From the NCBI GenBank assembly GCA_002633025.1, contig NMRB01001665.1, positions 77,535 through 141,534 of the forward strand: a DNA stretch of 64,000 nucleotides, in the 5' to 3' direction. The DNA comes from Notospermus geniculatus (lineage: Eukaryota; Nemertea; Pilidiophora; Heteronemertea; Lineidae). Position 1 is the stretch's first letter. Every line of letters begins with the position of its first letter. This document shows positions 35,591 through 46,011 of this stretch, one piece after another. The notes under the pieces were generated by a model that was given only the letters and a program-made list of their open reading frames with translations, made no database searches and was not told the origin of the DNA. Made by a program: the position numbers and the translations under genes.

Positions 35591-36184
35591 CATGTAGTCT
35601 CATCAGAGAAACCCACCATAAAGGTTTCGTGGCTCTAGCTAACAGCGTTCAGGAGATACGGCCGAAAGAAGGTTTTCACAAAGCGCCCCCTACAGGCCAG
35701 AGTGTACAAGCAGCAGCGCTAAGTTTTGGTCCAGAGATAGTTTTTACCATAGGGTACCTGTACACCAAATATCAAGTTTGTAACCCAAGCGGTTTAGAAA
35801 CGTGCCACCCCTGTTAACGACGACGGACGACACACGATGAGAGAAGCTCACCTCACAGAGGTGAGCTAAAAAGGTCACCTTTCTCTTGTGTTGTTGCTTC
35901 ATCTGACTGCTGCACATCGATCATGTCGATCGGACGGTAAATCTTACAAAAGTCATATTTTTGAAAAATGTATTTTCGATCTCGGCCTCCTCAGAGCGGT
36001 GGGCGGGATAAAATAAAAATAAAGTTTCAAGTTGATACGCCACGGTAGTCAGCGCCTTGCTACCTCACCGACATCATTCAAGTTGAAACCTCCGCCTATC
36101 GGACGAGGAGTAGTACGGCGGTAAATTTGGTCCCCTTCTCCTACAAATCTCACGGATAGCCAACTAGTCAGCAGTACGGTGACC

Positions 36185-36440
36185 GGCCGGGGCCCTCAGT
36201 GTGGCGGCACTTGAGTTGTGGAATAGTCTTCCAACCAGTCTTAAATCGTTGACACTTTTTTAGTCAATTCAGGTCTCAACTGAAAACATACTTGTTGAAA
36301 CAGTATTATAAGTAAATCCTAGTCATTTGATTGTACATTATTTATATAGATTAGGACTATAATGATTGAATATGTCTAATGTGTAAAGACGGTTGAGACA
36401 CTAGTGTAACGGTCTTAAAACAATAAATGATTATGATTCA
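36185..36440 (+). mobile_element. 3' end of a non-LTR retrotransposon (LINE)
   Basis: A frame reads ALELWNSLPTSLKSL, the familiar C-terminal end of CR1/L2/Jockey-type reverse transcriptases, followed by 200 bp of AT-rich sequence ending CAATAAATGATTATGATTCA. It is truncated at the 5' end. Confidence 0.65.
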
Positions 36441-36745
36441 TTTTTTCCACTTTTCCACTTTTTTCCACTTTGGAGTTTCTGAAGCGGCGAACTCGCGAAA
36501 CAAGGAATAAAAAAAACGCTGGCCTAAAGTGGCACCTTTCGCAACCGCAAGGCCCAGGGTCAAAAAAGTTGGCGGAGTGGTGGGCCCTAGGAAGACTCGA
36601 AACAGAACCAAGAAGTTTCGCAACTGGACCTACATTCTGCTCTCCAGGGGGCATATTCCGTAAAATGAAAAATCCCAATTACTCAGTCCAGAGAAAAATG
36701 AAACTGTGATTGACATGTATTGTGTTGGTTAATTTTTTTACTCAC

Positions 36746-36796
36746 CTCTTGTAGGCGGGGTCACTTTTTCGAATAATTTGAACCAGTTGGCGTAAT
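36746..36796 (-). CDS. Possible 51-bp exon
   Basis: Acceptor ATATCTGCAG and donor GTGAGT bound 51 open bp, phase 1-1, reading YANWFKLFEKVTPPTR. Length and phase match the three microexons downstream on this strand, but there is no Cys pair and no homology, so it may be chance. Confidence 0.2.
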
Positions 36797-37654
36797 CTGC
36801 AGATATAAAAAACATGGGTATTTGAATTTCCCGTGCAGTTAGCTGTGTAAGTCACGGGGGAATCATGGGAAGATGGCAGTACTTGCACAAAGGAAATTGA
36901 GTTAAAAGATACAGCGAGTACTTAGTTAACTGTTTCTAGACTGGTACCCGGTCTTTTCCTGGGCAGCTTGCATTCGAAGAAGACCGGTGAAAGCAAATGA
37001 TCTACGGCGGATTCCCGACGAGTGACGTCATTCTACAGCTCCAACCATGCCAACAGCAAAAGACCGAACACTGTCCTAAATATAGATCAGCGGGCGCCAT
37101 GATGGTTTTATGCATTTCCTTGCGTCTGTCCTAGTATTTTTAATCAGGACAGTGTTCGGTATAAACTGTTTCTGGCTAAAATGTTTTCTACGTCCATGAA
37201 AGGACCGAGAACAGGCGAAATTAGACCAAGTCATTTGCGTTGGCCTATTCATACTGCCATGAATAAATTTAGGTTCCCACAACCCTTATGGAGCCTAAAA
37301 TGCATATTATAATGATCTGTAGTGACCTTCCATCAAAATTGGGTCAGAACCAGTTAACTAAGACAAAGTGCTCACTGAATGTCCCATGATCATCGCATAA
37401 AATCCCTATGGTCTTGACAATCGCCTTATGAAACAATACCTAAGTGGTAGTTTAGAGTATCATCCATCAATAATTTTAATAATTCTTCATCAAAACTACA
37501 AGAGTGTTATTCAAAATATGACGATGGATATGAGGAAAAAACCAAAATGATCGAACCGAGCAACAGTGATTTCGGCTCATACACGTCCTTTCCGGTCTTC
37601 CACTCGGGCTCCTTTCATAGCATACTGCCTTAAATTTTGCTACTATTTCACATA

Positions 37655-37783
37655 CAGTGCACCCTCGCTCTTACGAACCTCGATTTTACGAACTCCCGGG
37701 TATTACGAACCCAACTCCGCGTCAGTACGAACTTAACCTGTGGACCCCGAAGGGTTCGTAATAGCGAGGGGGGACTGTGTATT
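37655..37783. mobile_element. pogo-like MITE
   Basis: CAGTGCACCCTCGCTCTTAC with GAACC inside faces GGTTCGTAATAGCGAGGGGG ending ACTG. The tetramer TACGAAC repeats internally. Confidence 0.65.
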
Positions 37784-39473
37784 TTGCTAGTTTGATTTAT
37801 ATTTAGTCTGATTGGGACGAAGGGATATGAAAATCTTGGTGAATCAGCTGATATCGACGGCGCCTCGCTTTCACGGCTCGATCTCTTATCGGCTTCATTC
37901 GTCATTTCGAGTCGCAAAGTCGGGCTGTTTCCGTAGCGTACGACATTAAAAATTGCTGATATTCACATATTTGGATAGCTTGATGTGTACCGTAGTTAGT
38001 TTGACTGCGGCTATCAAGACGGAGGGATAGGGAACTCTTGGTGTAATCAGCTGAAATCGATGACACTCTCGCTCTGGACAACGGACCTTTTTTCATTTCA
38101 TGGTAACCAAGAAAAGACCAATTCTGTCCCGGCCGTGGCTTATCCTTCCTGAACGAACTAAATGTTGAACTGTCGGAGAGAGTGAACAAACTAACGACTT
38201 GAACTGGGAACCATGCCCTTGCTACTTCATCCAGCAATAACCAGATCGTAGACTGGTTCTTACTTGCGGCGCCACTGTACTTCCATTCAGTGCGTCAGGA
38301 GTGATGGTCCCATGCACAGGACATTCAGACTCTTAGGGCCATATTCATAAAGGGTGTTTAGCCTAATCAGCGTACAAATTCTGCATTACACAGGTTAAAG
38401 GCCTAGAAAACTATTGTTCTGCCTTCTGTATGCTGCCTGATCTCTGGCATTTACCCACAAGATGATCACACGCGTCTAACTTTCCTGCGGCTCAGTGTGG
38501 GAGGACAAAAGAAAGTGTTGGACAAATTCTAGACAAGCCTGCCTGATCGTTTAGGCCGCACTTTTTTTATAAGTTGGTTCACGGATTTTTTTCTCAAGTC
38601 CTGTAGAGAGGAGGTCGGAAAAAAAATAAAAATAAATATTTATTTTTCAACTTCTCAAAAAGTTGCGACTTCAATTTCAGGGAGGAGGATGACAAAAAAG
38701 ATAAATATTTATATCAAAATAAAGCTGCTGAACCATCCTTTTTTTGTTGTTCATTCACTTGAGGTGAAGCAGTTCAGGGAAAACAGGCATGGTCCAAGGG
38801 CAAAAAACTACATCCAGGTATTTCCATTAGGAGGAAGCTCAATTTGTACAACACAACAAGGCACAAAAGGTGGAGTGGAGCAGTCTGATCACAGGAAAGC
38901 TGGAATGTACACGCATACAAGGAAACATGGTCTGGATTCACCCTCCAACTTTGGCCTGAACTGGATTGCAAGAGAAAGCATCCACACACAAAATCAATCA
39001 AAAATGTCTTTATTTCAAAAACAACAGCCACAAAGCATCACAAAGGTCGATCACCTTGATTGGACGTGATCAGTAAAATTCAGAATAAAATCATGTTGAT
39101 TATTCTGAATTTCTGTCAGGAGACTAGGACAGGTTTTAAAATGAAATGCCCGCAAACATATCTTCAACATGTTCAACTTAAAAAGCTCCAACAGTCCGCG
39201 ACTAGTATTAAATTTATTTGTGCACACACATAGGGGCCTATTCCTACAAATAAAACATGTGGTCATGGTGGTTGCAGAAGTCTGAAATGCTTTACAGTCT
39301 GCTTTTCATCACTAAAGTTAACTACCGGTACTCTAAGTAAGAGCAGAACCAAATGACCACACACTGACTCAGTTAGCACAATTTCAAAACAAAACATATA
39401 TGAACAGAATTTCAAAACTCAACATAATGAGAATCACAACCATGACACATGGTGGCTTGAAACTCCCATCATT

Positions 39474-39593
39474 AGGGAGGTTTCGCAAGCGCCCGGTTAG
39501 GCCATACGACGATGTTTATCTGTTGTTTGGGTAAACCCACACAATAGATAAATGTTGTCGTAGGGTCTAACTGGGCGCTTGCGAAACCTCCCT
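39474..39593. mobile_element. 120-bp hairpin MITE in the transposon's 3' region
   Basis: AGGGAGGTTTCGCAAGCGCC then CGGTTAG, and right CTAACTGGGCGCTTGCGAAA then CCTCCCT. Flanked by ATT (39471-39473 and 39594-39596). Confidence 0.85.
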
Positions 39594-39757
39594 ATTTACT
39601 CCTGAAACAACTATCTTTATGAGCAACCCCACCACAGCACCTTGGAAATGGTGGTCTTCAAATGTGATATTAAGACTTGTCTTTCAGTCAAGAACATATT
39701 CTCAACAGAGCCATCAACAGCTGCACTTGCAGAGAGATGATAATATTTAACTTCCCA

Positions 39758-39963
39758 TCATTCTGAATCATATCCAGTCTGCCTCTTGCGCTTCGTGCCT
39801 TTTGTCCCACATCTTGTCACAGGCTTCTTGCCATTCTGATAACACCCATTGCATATTGGTCGTACAATGGCATTCTGTTCCTGTAGTTGCGCCAATTCTT
39901 CATTCTCAGCAAGGTCAGTCTGTGCACAATAAAAGCAACATGGGTCGAAAACTGTCTGGGAAC
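39758..39963 (-). CDS. Transposase exon 6 (C-terminal Cys cluster)
   Basis: Acceptor CATTCTTACAG; joins exon 5 in phase 1. Reads through DPCCFYCAQTDLAENE, then ICNGCYQNGKK, and a basic KGTKRKRQTGYDSE tail before the stop. The cysteines could form a zinc site and the basic tail a nuclear localisation signal. Confidence 0.65.
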
Positions 39964-40275
39964 CTGTAAGAATGGGGAGCGTCAATTGGTCACGTGATGA
40001 CTACTGATAGAGCAGACGAGACACCTAGCGTTGACCTAGGCCCATTGTTCGAGAGATGCGGTTCACCAAGCACGGCCAATCACACCTTGAATCGTCATGA
40101 ATAATAGGTGGCATTGGTGTACTATCAGTTCAAAACCACGCGTATATTCTCGCGTGGTGTGCGTGATCGGGGTTCCCTATTGAAAGGTCATTTTTTTTAT
40201 TGTAGGTCTAACATCTTCGAGACATGTACATGATAGAAAATGGATGAAATTTATTAATTCATGCATCACACTTAC

Positions 40276-40705
40276 CTGCATAGTACGTCGTTTCCATAGG
40301 CGATTTGCAGACAAGACCTTCCCGTACAACAATTCGGTGGTGGTATTCGTGGTCAGCTTGGAAGAGTTTTCCCCCACAGGTGCAGACAAGGTTCTCTTTT
40401 ACTCTCTTGATGAGGTTTACCTGTGCTGTAGTCAAGACTGAACCACTATATATGACACGACGTTTGTTGCACTCCGAACAGACAATGAAGTCTCTCACCT
40501 TTGCTGAAATGGAATAAAAGAGTTCACCAAAAGGAACCAGAGGACTGCCAGCAGCAGAGGACCTGCCAAATGTATTACAGGTAGCAGCCAGAGGACTTCC
40601 ATATGCAAGGTTAACACAGCATGCCAGGCCAGCTTTTCCACTGGCCCACATGCTCAGCAACCTATGTTCACTTCGCATCTCCAGCTGTATTTTCTCATCA
40701 GACTG
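40276..40705 (-). CDS. Transposase exon 5 (zinc-ribbon-like)
   Basis: Acceptor TTTCCACAG; donor GTAAGTG in phase 1. Contains LLSMWASGKAGLACCVNLAY, then VCSECNKRRVIYS and CTCGGKLF, two CxxC-type pairs about 35 residues apart. The frame needs the previous exon to end in phase 0, but the visible donor ends exon 4 in phase 1, so one base appears gained or lost, or exon 4 uses another donor. Confidence 0.6.
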
Positions 40706-40796
40706 CTGTGGAAATAAAAACTAAATGCATGTATCAGGATCATTTTCAAGAAAAGGCCTGTGAGAATGCTCATAGCCCATGAGTCTGAAAACATAC

Positions 40797-41043
40797 CAGC
40801 AACAAGAAGAGCCTTGTGCTCTTTGTCGTAAGCAGTAGTCCATGCCTTTCTCTCTTTAAGTGAAGGGCGATCATCGTCATTTGTGTCATGCCCATATACC
40901 TCATTCAAAGGCTTGAAGCCATCAACTTCCTTGTTGTAGACAGGATCGGGCAAGAAATGAAGCCTGGCAAAGTCCTCCTCTGGCATCGTTGGTGGGCAGA
41001 TCTGGCAGTACCAACACGGTTTGTCTAAGGGACATTTCTTGAG
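40797..41043 (-). CDS. Transposase exon 4 (CxxC motifs)
   Basis: Acceptor TTCTATTTCAG; phase 0 start. Reads LKKCPLDKPCWYCQICPP, then RLHFLPDPVYNKEVDGF and EVYGHDTNDDDRPSLKERK. The CPLDKPCWYCQIC cluster looks metal-binding. The donor GCTG|GTATGT gives a phase-1 end. Confidence 0.6.
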
Positions 41044-41172
41044 CTGAAATAGAAACAGACAGCTTTGAGAATTACAAAACGTTGACAAGCACAGAAAAGC
41101 ACACTACTTTAAATACACATCTATCAACCCGTTATTTCAGAATATGATTTTTTGGACGCCCTGTGTACTGAC

Positions 41173-41840
41173 CTGAAAGCTGTAGTGCCGTTCCCGTGAG
41201 TGCATGGCAAGGAAAGCGTTAAACTTCTCGCTGTGTTTCGGGATGTTATTCACCTGTCCAATGCCTGATATCTTCATATCGTTGTCAACAATACCTGTGA
41301 TCTCTTGGACAAAACTCAAGATTTCCTCATCTCGTGCAGCTCTGCCAGTGTCTATCTGCTGGTCTTTGTACTGAAGCCGCCGGAATCTGGCATCAAGCAG
41401 GTCAATGACACCTTGCATGGACTTTGTGAATGCATCTTTGAAATCAGGATCACTCGCTGCCTCGGCACGCACACTCGCCATTGTTGATTTGGACTTGATT
41501 TGGGTTTCAAATTCTCGCTCCATGGGTTCACGTGACAAAGCAGTATTCTGTAGAGCTAAGTTGATCGTGGACATAACTCGTTCAGCTTGGTTGAGCCAGC
41601 TGCCGTGAGGTGCTGTCCGTACAGCGCAATAGAAGTCCAAATCAAGTGCTATGAACAGGAGTGATGCTGCTACTTTCATAGATATAAAATTTGTTCGGTG
41701 ATCGGGCCCACCATCTGAGTAAACCATCAATATTGGAACCTTGAGATTAACACCATCTTCACTCTGTTGTTCCCTCAAATGATGCACAAGCTCACATGCA
41801 TGTCTGATGGCACTTGACGGCTGTAGAATCTTGTCCTTCA
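41173..41840 (-). CDS. Transposase exon 3, part after the MITE
   Basis: Continues exon 3 beyond the inserted element. Holds the second candidate Asp (VPILMVYSDGGPDHR) and the candidate Glu (APHGSWLNQAERVMS), 44 residues apart. Ends at donor CAG|GTCAGT in phase 0. Positions 41838-41840 are one copy of the TCA duplication. Counting 42552-43893 plus 41173-41837 gives 2007 bp, a whole number of codons. Confidence 0.7.
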
Positions 41841-42551
41841 GGCCCGTATGCACCAACTGATCCGAATTTGGGTTTAAGCTACAGCTCAACTGATCCATAA
41901 CTTAAGCTCTTATTCGGCTAATCCCAACTTGATCCGCAACACATTTGAGCCAAAGATAAGCTTTGGATGAGCTGAACTATAGCTTAAGCCTCAAGTCTGA
42001 GGTCTTCCAAATGCTGATTGCATGATTTTATTGTGCAGGCTTTTGTCTGCGATACACACACAATAACCTACGGGGCACTTGTGATCCAATTTGAGCTCGA
42101 GCTTAAGTTATGGCTTATCTGAGGTTGTTGGTGTCTTGCAATGGCACGTGAAACCTGCAATAATCTGTTGATTGCTGAGATTGGATTGTTGCGATCAGAT
42201 GATGGAGAAACCTCATATTCAATTAGACCAGAATCCACAAGCATTGACCTTGGTAAACCTGTACCGTTTTTTAAATTTCTCCTCAACAACCCGTCCTGGG
42301 CAATCCACCATGTCCATTTCGTCACGCTGGTCAAGAAACTCCATGTTTCCAACCCGGAAGTTCACTGTCAGATGAGCGAACAGCCTTAATCCATAACTTA
42401 AACCTACCCCTTGGGTGGTTTAAACTTTGCAAGAGCTTAAGCCCAACTTCTGGATCAACTATGATTGGTGCAATGGGATCAAAATTTAAGTTCAAGCTTA
42501 AGTTGGACTTAAGCCGAATTGGGGCTAATCTGATGTTGGTGCATACGGGCC
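41841..42551 (-). mobile_element. 711-bp PIF/Harbinger-derived MITE inside the transposase exon
   Basis: Ends GGCCCGTATGCACCAAC and GTTGGTGCATACGGGCC, exactly inverted. Flanked by TCA on both sides (41838-41840 and 42552-42554), fitting the 3-bp duplications of PIF/Harbinger. Its minus strand at about 42350-42140 still reads MEFLDQRDEMDMVDCPGRV, FKKRYRFTK and, with one frame break, LIEYEVSPSSDRNNPISAIN, the N-terminus of a Harbinger transposase, joined by deletion to VSRAIARHQ. It is thus a deletion derivative of an autonomous element like the relic at 3042-3231. Confidence 0.85.
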
Positions 42552-43893
42552 TCAGAGTAACAGTCACATTACCGGAGTAAAACCCACCCTCTAGAGTCTC
42601 TGGAATGTCTACTTGAAAAGTTACGGACGGAACTATTCCACACACATGAAAGTCATGGTCAGAACAAGCAAGGAGAGGGCCACCCGTGACAACGGGCGCA
42701 CCATGATGAGCTCTGACACCTGTAGCGATGGGATTTCCAGGATCGCCGATTGCAACGACAGCCTTATCATCTACACACACCAAGATGGTTGAATCTTTCC
42801 ACCTGACAGCCAGCTCTCTCATCATTTTCCAAAGATGACCACAAAAATATGAATCTTCGTGCTCAATTCGTGCGAGTCGTTGCTGAACCTTGAACTTGAC
42901 CTGGAATCGCCCTGTATAATTTTTGGCTGTGTGGATGAATGGGTTAGATGGGGAAAAATTTAAACGTATCCATGATTCTGAAGGAGCTGCAGTTCCACTC
43001 GGGAGTCGGGAGATGATCTGATTTCTCAAGTCACGAATGGATATGGCCAAGGGGAGGTACAGCATGTCTTCATGACGGCGATCATCAACAGCACATATTT
43101 CGTCGAGGTAGTTCGCGAGTTCATCCCAGAATGGCAAGAATGCTGGATCTTCAGGTCTCCCGTTGAGCTTTCGCAGATCGTAAAACAAATCTGGATCTCC
43201 ATTGCTCGACAACCATTTCGATACTCGTTCATCAACTTCCGACAACTTCATGGTTTCACTACTGGACTGTTCTCCAGAGATGAAGCGGAAGATATCACGT
43301 AGGACAGCAGGTTTGATTCCTGCTTTTGTGTACCGATCAATGAATTGTTTCCTCACGAAACGCGTTGAATACACAGGGACTTGTTTTTTTACTTCATTCA
43401 CAACCGAAATTGTCCGTGCCTCATTCCGTTCTTCTTCTGGTGGCAATTTCCAAACAACGTTAAGATTCCGGATATTTCCCCCAATAACATGACGAAATAG
43501 GGCAACTGGGAATGAAAAACCCAACTGTTCCAACCAATCCCTCCTTTCGAATCTGTCATCTGGCTCAAAGTCACAAAGGTAAACAGGCTCATAGAAATTC
43601 TCTTCTGCTAACTTCTCTGAAAGTGTGTGATATTCAGGCCTAACAGGTCCAGTCTTTGCCTCAAGTGTTTTGAAATCCCATTTATCCACGAGAGACCGTA
43701 CAGGTGCTGACATGGCATGCCGTTCTAATGTATTCTTGGACTGCTTTGCAAGGTACTGCTGGTATGACTGCAGAGCTTGAACTAATCCCTCCACCTTAGC
43801 CTTGAAGACAGCAAATTTACTGTTAGAAATCCACGGCGTCATCAGTACATCAGCCAACTGCTCCACATGGTCTTTCAGAATATCATGGGAAAG
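42552..43893 (-). CDS. Transposase exon 3, part before the MITE
   Basis: Acceptor CATCTATTTTCAG; phase 0. About 447 codons open without a stop, starting LSHDILKDHVEQLADVLMTP. Includes WLEQLGFSFPVALFRHVIGG, an FCGHLWKMMRELAV helix and STILVCVDDKAVVAIGDPG, the probable first catalytic Asp on a hydrophobic strand. Reading continues a few codons into the MITE before divergence at VTVTL. Confidence 0.75.
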
Positions 43894-43999
43894 CTGAAAA
43901 TAGATGAAACACACAATATAAGAGGATTGTCAAAAATTATGAATTGGAATCTATCAAAATGGGTGAAGAAAACACTGGCTGAAGTGAAAAATTTCATAC

Positions 44000-44255
44000 C
44001 ATTGGTTTTGTTTTGTGATTTTTTTTGTAGTTGTTCATATCACGTATCTGAACAAACGGTTCAGGAATGTGGATGCTTCGGTCCTGTAATGTACTGTGAT
44101 GTGCTTCTATACTCCACAAGGCATCAGAAACAGCAGAAATGACTTGTTTTCCAAGAGTAGCAACGTGACTGTTGGTGAATCCGACGCCCATCTCCTCAAC
44201 AACGTCTAGAACTCTGTTGTATTGTTTATCACGATCGGATGATTTTTCGGGTGTC
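44000..44255 (-). CDS. Transposase exon 2
   Basis: Acceptor CTTCATTCAG, donor ATG|GTATGA; takes one codon split with exon 1 (GG|G) and ends in phase 0. Reads TPEKSSDRDKQYNRVLDVVE, then FTNSHVATLGKQVISAVSDA. No domain recognised. Confidence 0.65.
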
Positions 44256-44839
44256 CTGAATGAAGAAAGAAACATACTAACATATCTGAGAATGACATTC
44301 AATTTGACATGACAGTTCTGCAGCAGTAGGTGCTGCCACCTGTTAAGTTTGATAGACACAGAAGTAAAACTCCCTCAATCGATAAAAATCCAGTGTCCCC
44401 TGACCTAATGACAGTTCGCTCTCTGGCAGGTCTGGAGATGCCGGTAACTGGTGATTTTGGCCCAGTGATTTACATGTAGGCCCGGGCCTAATTCACCATC
44501 AGGCCAAATGGGGGGGGGGGGTAGGCTACTTACTAATTTCTTTGGCCCAGGCCTTGGCAAAAAAAACTTGATCATCTCGATTATAAATAAAAATATAACG
44601 CGTTAGTTTTTCTTCTACATGTATAATTCGGACAAATTATGCACCCCCTGCACGTCTTCAATCTTCATGTTCATCTTCCTGGCCTATCCATCCAAATAAA
44701 ATTCTTGTTTGGCCCCCCTAGGCAAGGGAAGGCCTAGGCCTACAATGTACCTCCGCTCCTAAAAGCCTTAGGCCCTGGTAAGGCCAAGTAAAAAAATACT
44801 TACGTTTATCGTCCACCTGGTCCCTCAAAATTGGCAAGG

Positions 44840-45118
44840 GGGGCACTTTTTATTTTTATTTTTTATTTTGGAAGATGGGTTTCCAGTGGGCAATATCATG
44901 AATATTGCCCCTCAGATGACAAGAGTCACCATCGACCATGGTCACAGTCAGTCATTGTTGCTTTTTTACTTTCAATTTCTGCCTCATTAACAGCACTAAC
45001 AAATCAATTGTAGGCCTATGACTCAACAAACAGACAGCGGGAGCACTATTGAGCTTGTGCGGAGTGTTTTTCTGGTGCAAATTTCAAAAATAAAAAATAA
45101 AAAAATAAATTGGTGCGG
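44840..45118. mobile_element. Possible MITE in transposase intron 1
   Basis: GGGCACTTTTTATTTTTATT at the left and AATAAAAAAATAAATTGGTG + CGGCC at the right are roughly inverted. The right terminus GGTGCGGCC resembles the end of the host transposon, so this may be a non-autonomous relative. The AT-rich arms make the call weak. Confidence 0.4.
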
Positions 45119-45616
45119 CCCTGATTTTAGGCACGGGCGGGGACGATAAACATGAGTATTTTTTTACTTGGCCTAACCAGCAAAAAACAATTGACATAGG
45201 CCAATGGGGCGGGCATGCAAGTTGAGGCCCAAGGCCAACTACTGAACTGGTGGGGGCCTGTGGGTGGGGCCTATACATGTAGGCCGATAATAGGCCTACA
45301 CGTACACTGGGCCAAAATCACCAGTTACCATGGTTACCGGAGATGCCTATCATGTGAAAGAATGCCTTTTATACTTCCCAAATGAATGCATGCTCCTCTT
45401 AGAAAAATGCTTTTAGAGGAAATTTTGGCCGACCTTTGGAGGAATGAAAACTGCTGTGCATGTATCACGTGTGTACAACAAAATGTACAGTTATGACAGT
45501 GTCAGTGCATGCACTCAGTACAGCGCAGTGTTCCTCAGTGCAACGCAGCCTGTATCATCAATACATGCAATATACATGATATAGGCCTATATGGCATGGC
45601 GGAGAACAGAACTCAC

Positions 45617-46011
45617 CCTTTCTTCGGCGGCAGATGGTTGTAACTTCTCGCCGCTTTCATAAGAACATCTGCTACACTCAGGACATTATTGTTGGTATCC
45701 TTAGGAGTAGTCCTTGGGCCAGCGTGGTGGGCAAGAAGGTACTTGAACGCAAAGCCGCCAAGCACGTCAACTAGTGTTGTCAGATCAAGCCTGGTCATTT
45801 TCTCGAGACAATTTGGCTGCGGAGGTGCCGACGACGCAAAAACGTCCTGCACAGCCAGTTCCTCCCACTCTGGTGGCACATTTTTCAGCACTACGTCTCC
45901 CACCGTCTCACACCTTTCCATACACACCAGATTTTTGGTGTACTTCACCCCCGACCTTCTTTCCACAACAATCCAATTCTGATTCATCATCATGTTTCGC
46001 CATACTAGCAT
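45617..46011 (-). CDS. Transposase exon 1 with start codon
   Basis: Starts at ATG 46011 (MLVWRNMMMNQNWIVVERRS); in-frame ATGs a few codons later are alternatives. Includes RCETVGDVVLKNVPPEWEEL and LDLTTLVDVLGGFAFKYLLA. Donor AAAGG|GTGAGT ends it in phase 2, matching exon 2. Only about 385 bp separate the start from the transposon end, which must hold the promoter. Confidence 0.65.

Larger units (their letters stand above)
34506..36524. mobile_element. 2.0-kb non-autonomous element, TIRs and TAA duplication
   Basis: The left GGCTAGCATTTTTCATTCCT then TGTTTCGCGAG, and the right end read in reverse GGCCAGCGTTTTTTTTATTC then CTTGTTTCGCGAG, are inverted repeats. TAA flanks both (34503-34505 and 36525-36527). 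Subterminal AAAATAAAAT/ATTTTATTTT blocks resemble those of the 38554-46397 transposon, so the two may use related machinery. It carries a satellite (about 34880-35590) and a LINE 3' end. Confidence 0.7.
39758..46011 (-). pseudogene. DDE/RNase H-like transposase gene, seven exons, MITE-disrupted
   Basis: Exons 46011-45617, 44255-44000, 43893-41173 (with an inserted MITE), 41043-40797, 40705-40276 and 39963-39758 give about 1,180 codons. Candidate catalytic residues are the Asp pair in VCVDDKAVV (about residue 593), Asp in VYSDGGPDHR (about 706) and Glu in SWLNQAERVMS (about 750). A CSECNKR...CTCGG zinc-ribbon-like segment and a late CCFYC...CNGC cysteine cluster follow. The neighbourhood (TIRs, TTA duplication) says transposase. 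The protein resembles large unannotated proteins of marine invertebrates; I cannot name the superfamily (Academ is one possibility for a 3-bp duplication). Two lesions: the MITE, and a 1-nt phase mismatch between exons 4 and 5. Confidence 0.7.

Noticed and set aside
38689-39069. 126-codon plus-strand frame
   Set aside because: Low-complexity sequence between transposon end and transposase stop; no domain, probably 3' untranslated region of the opposite strand.
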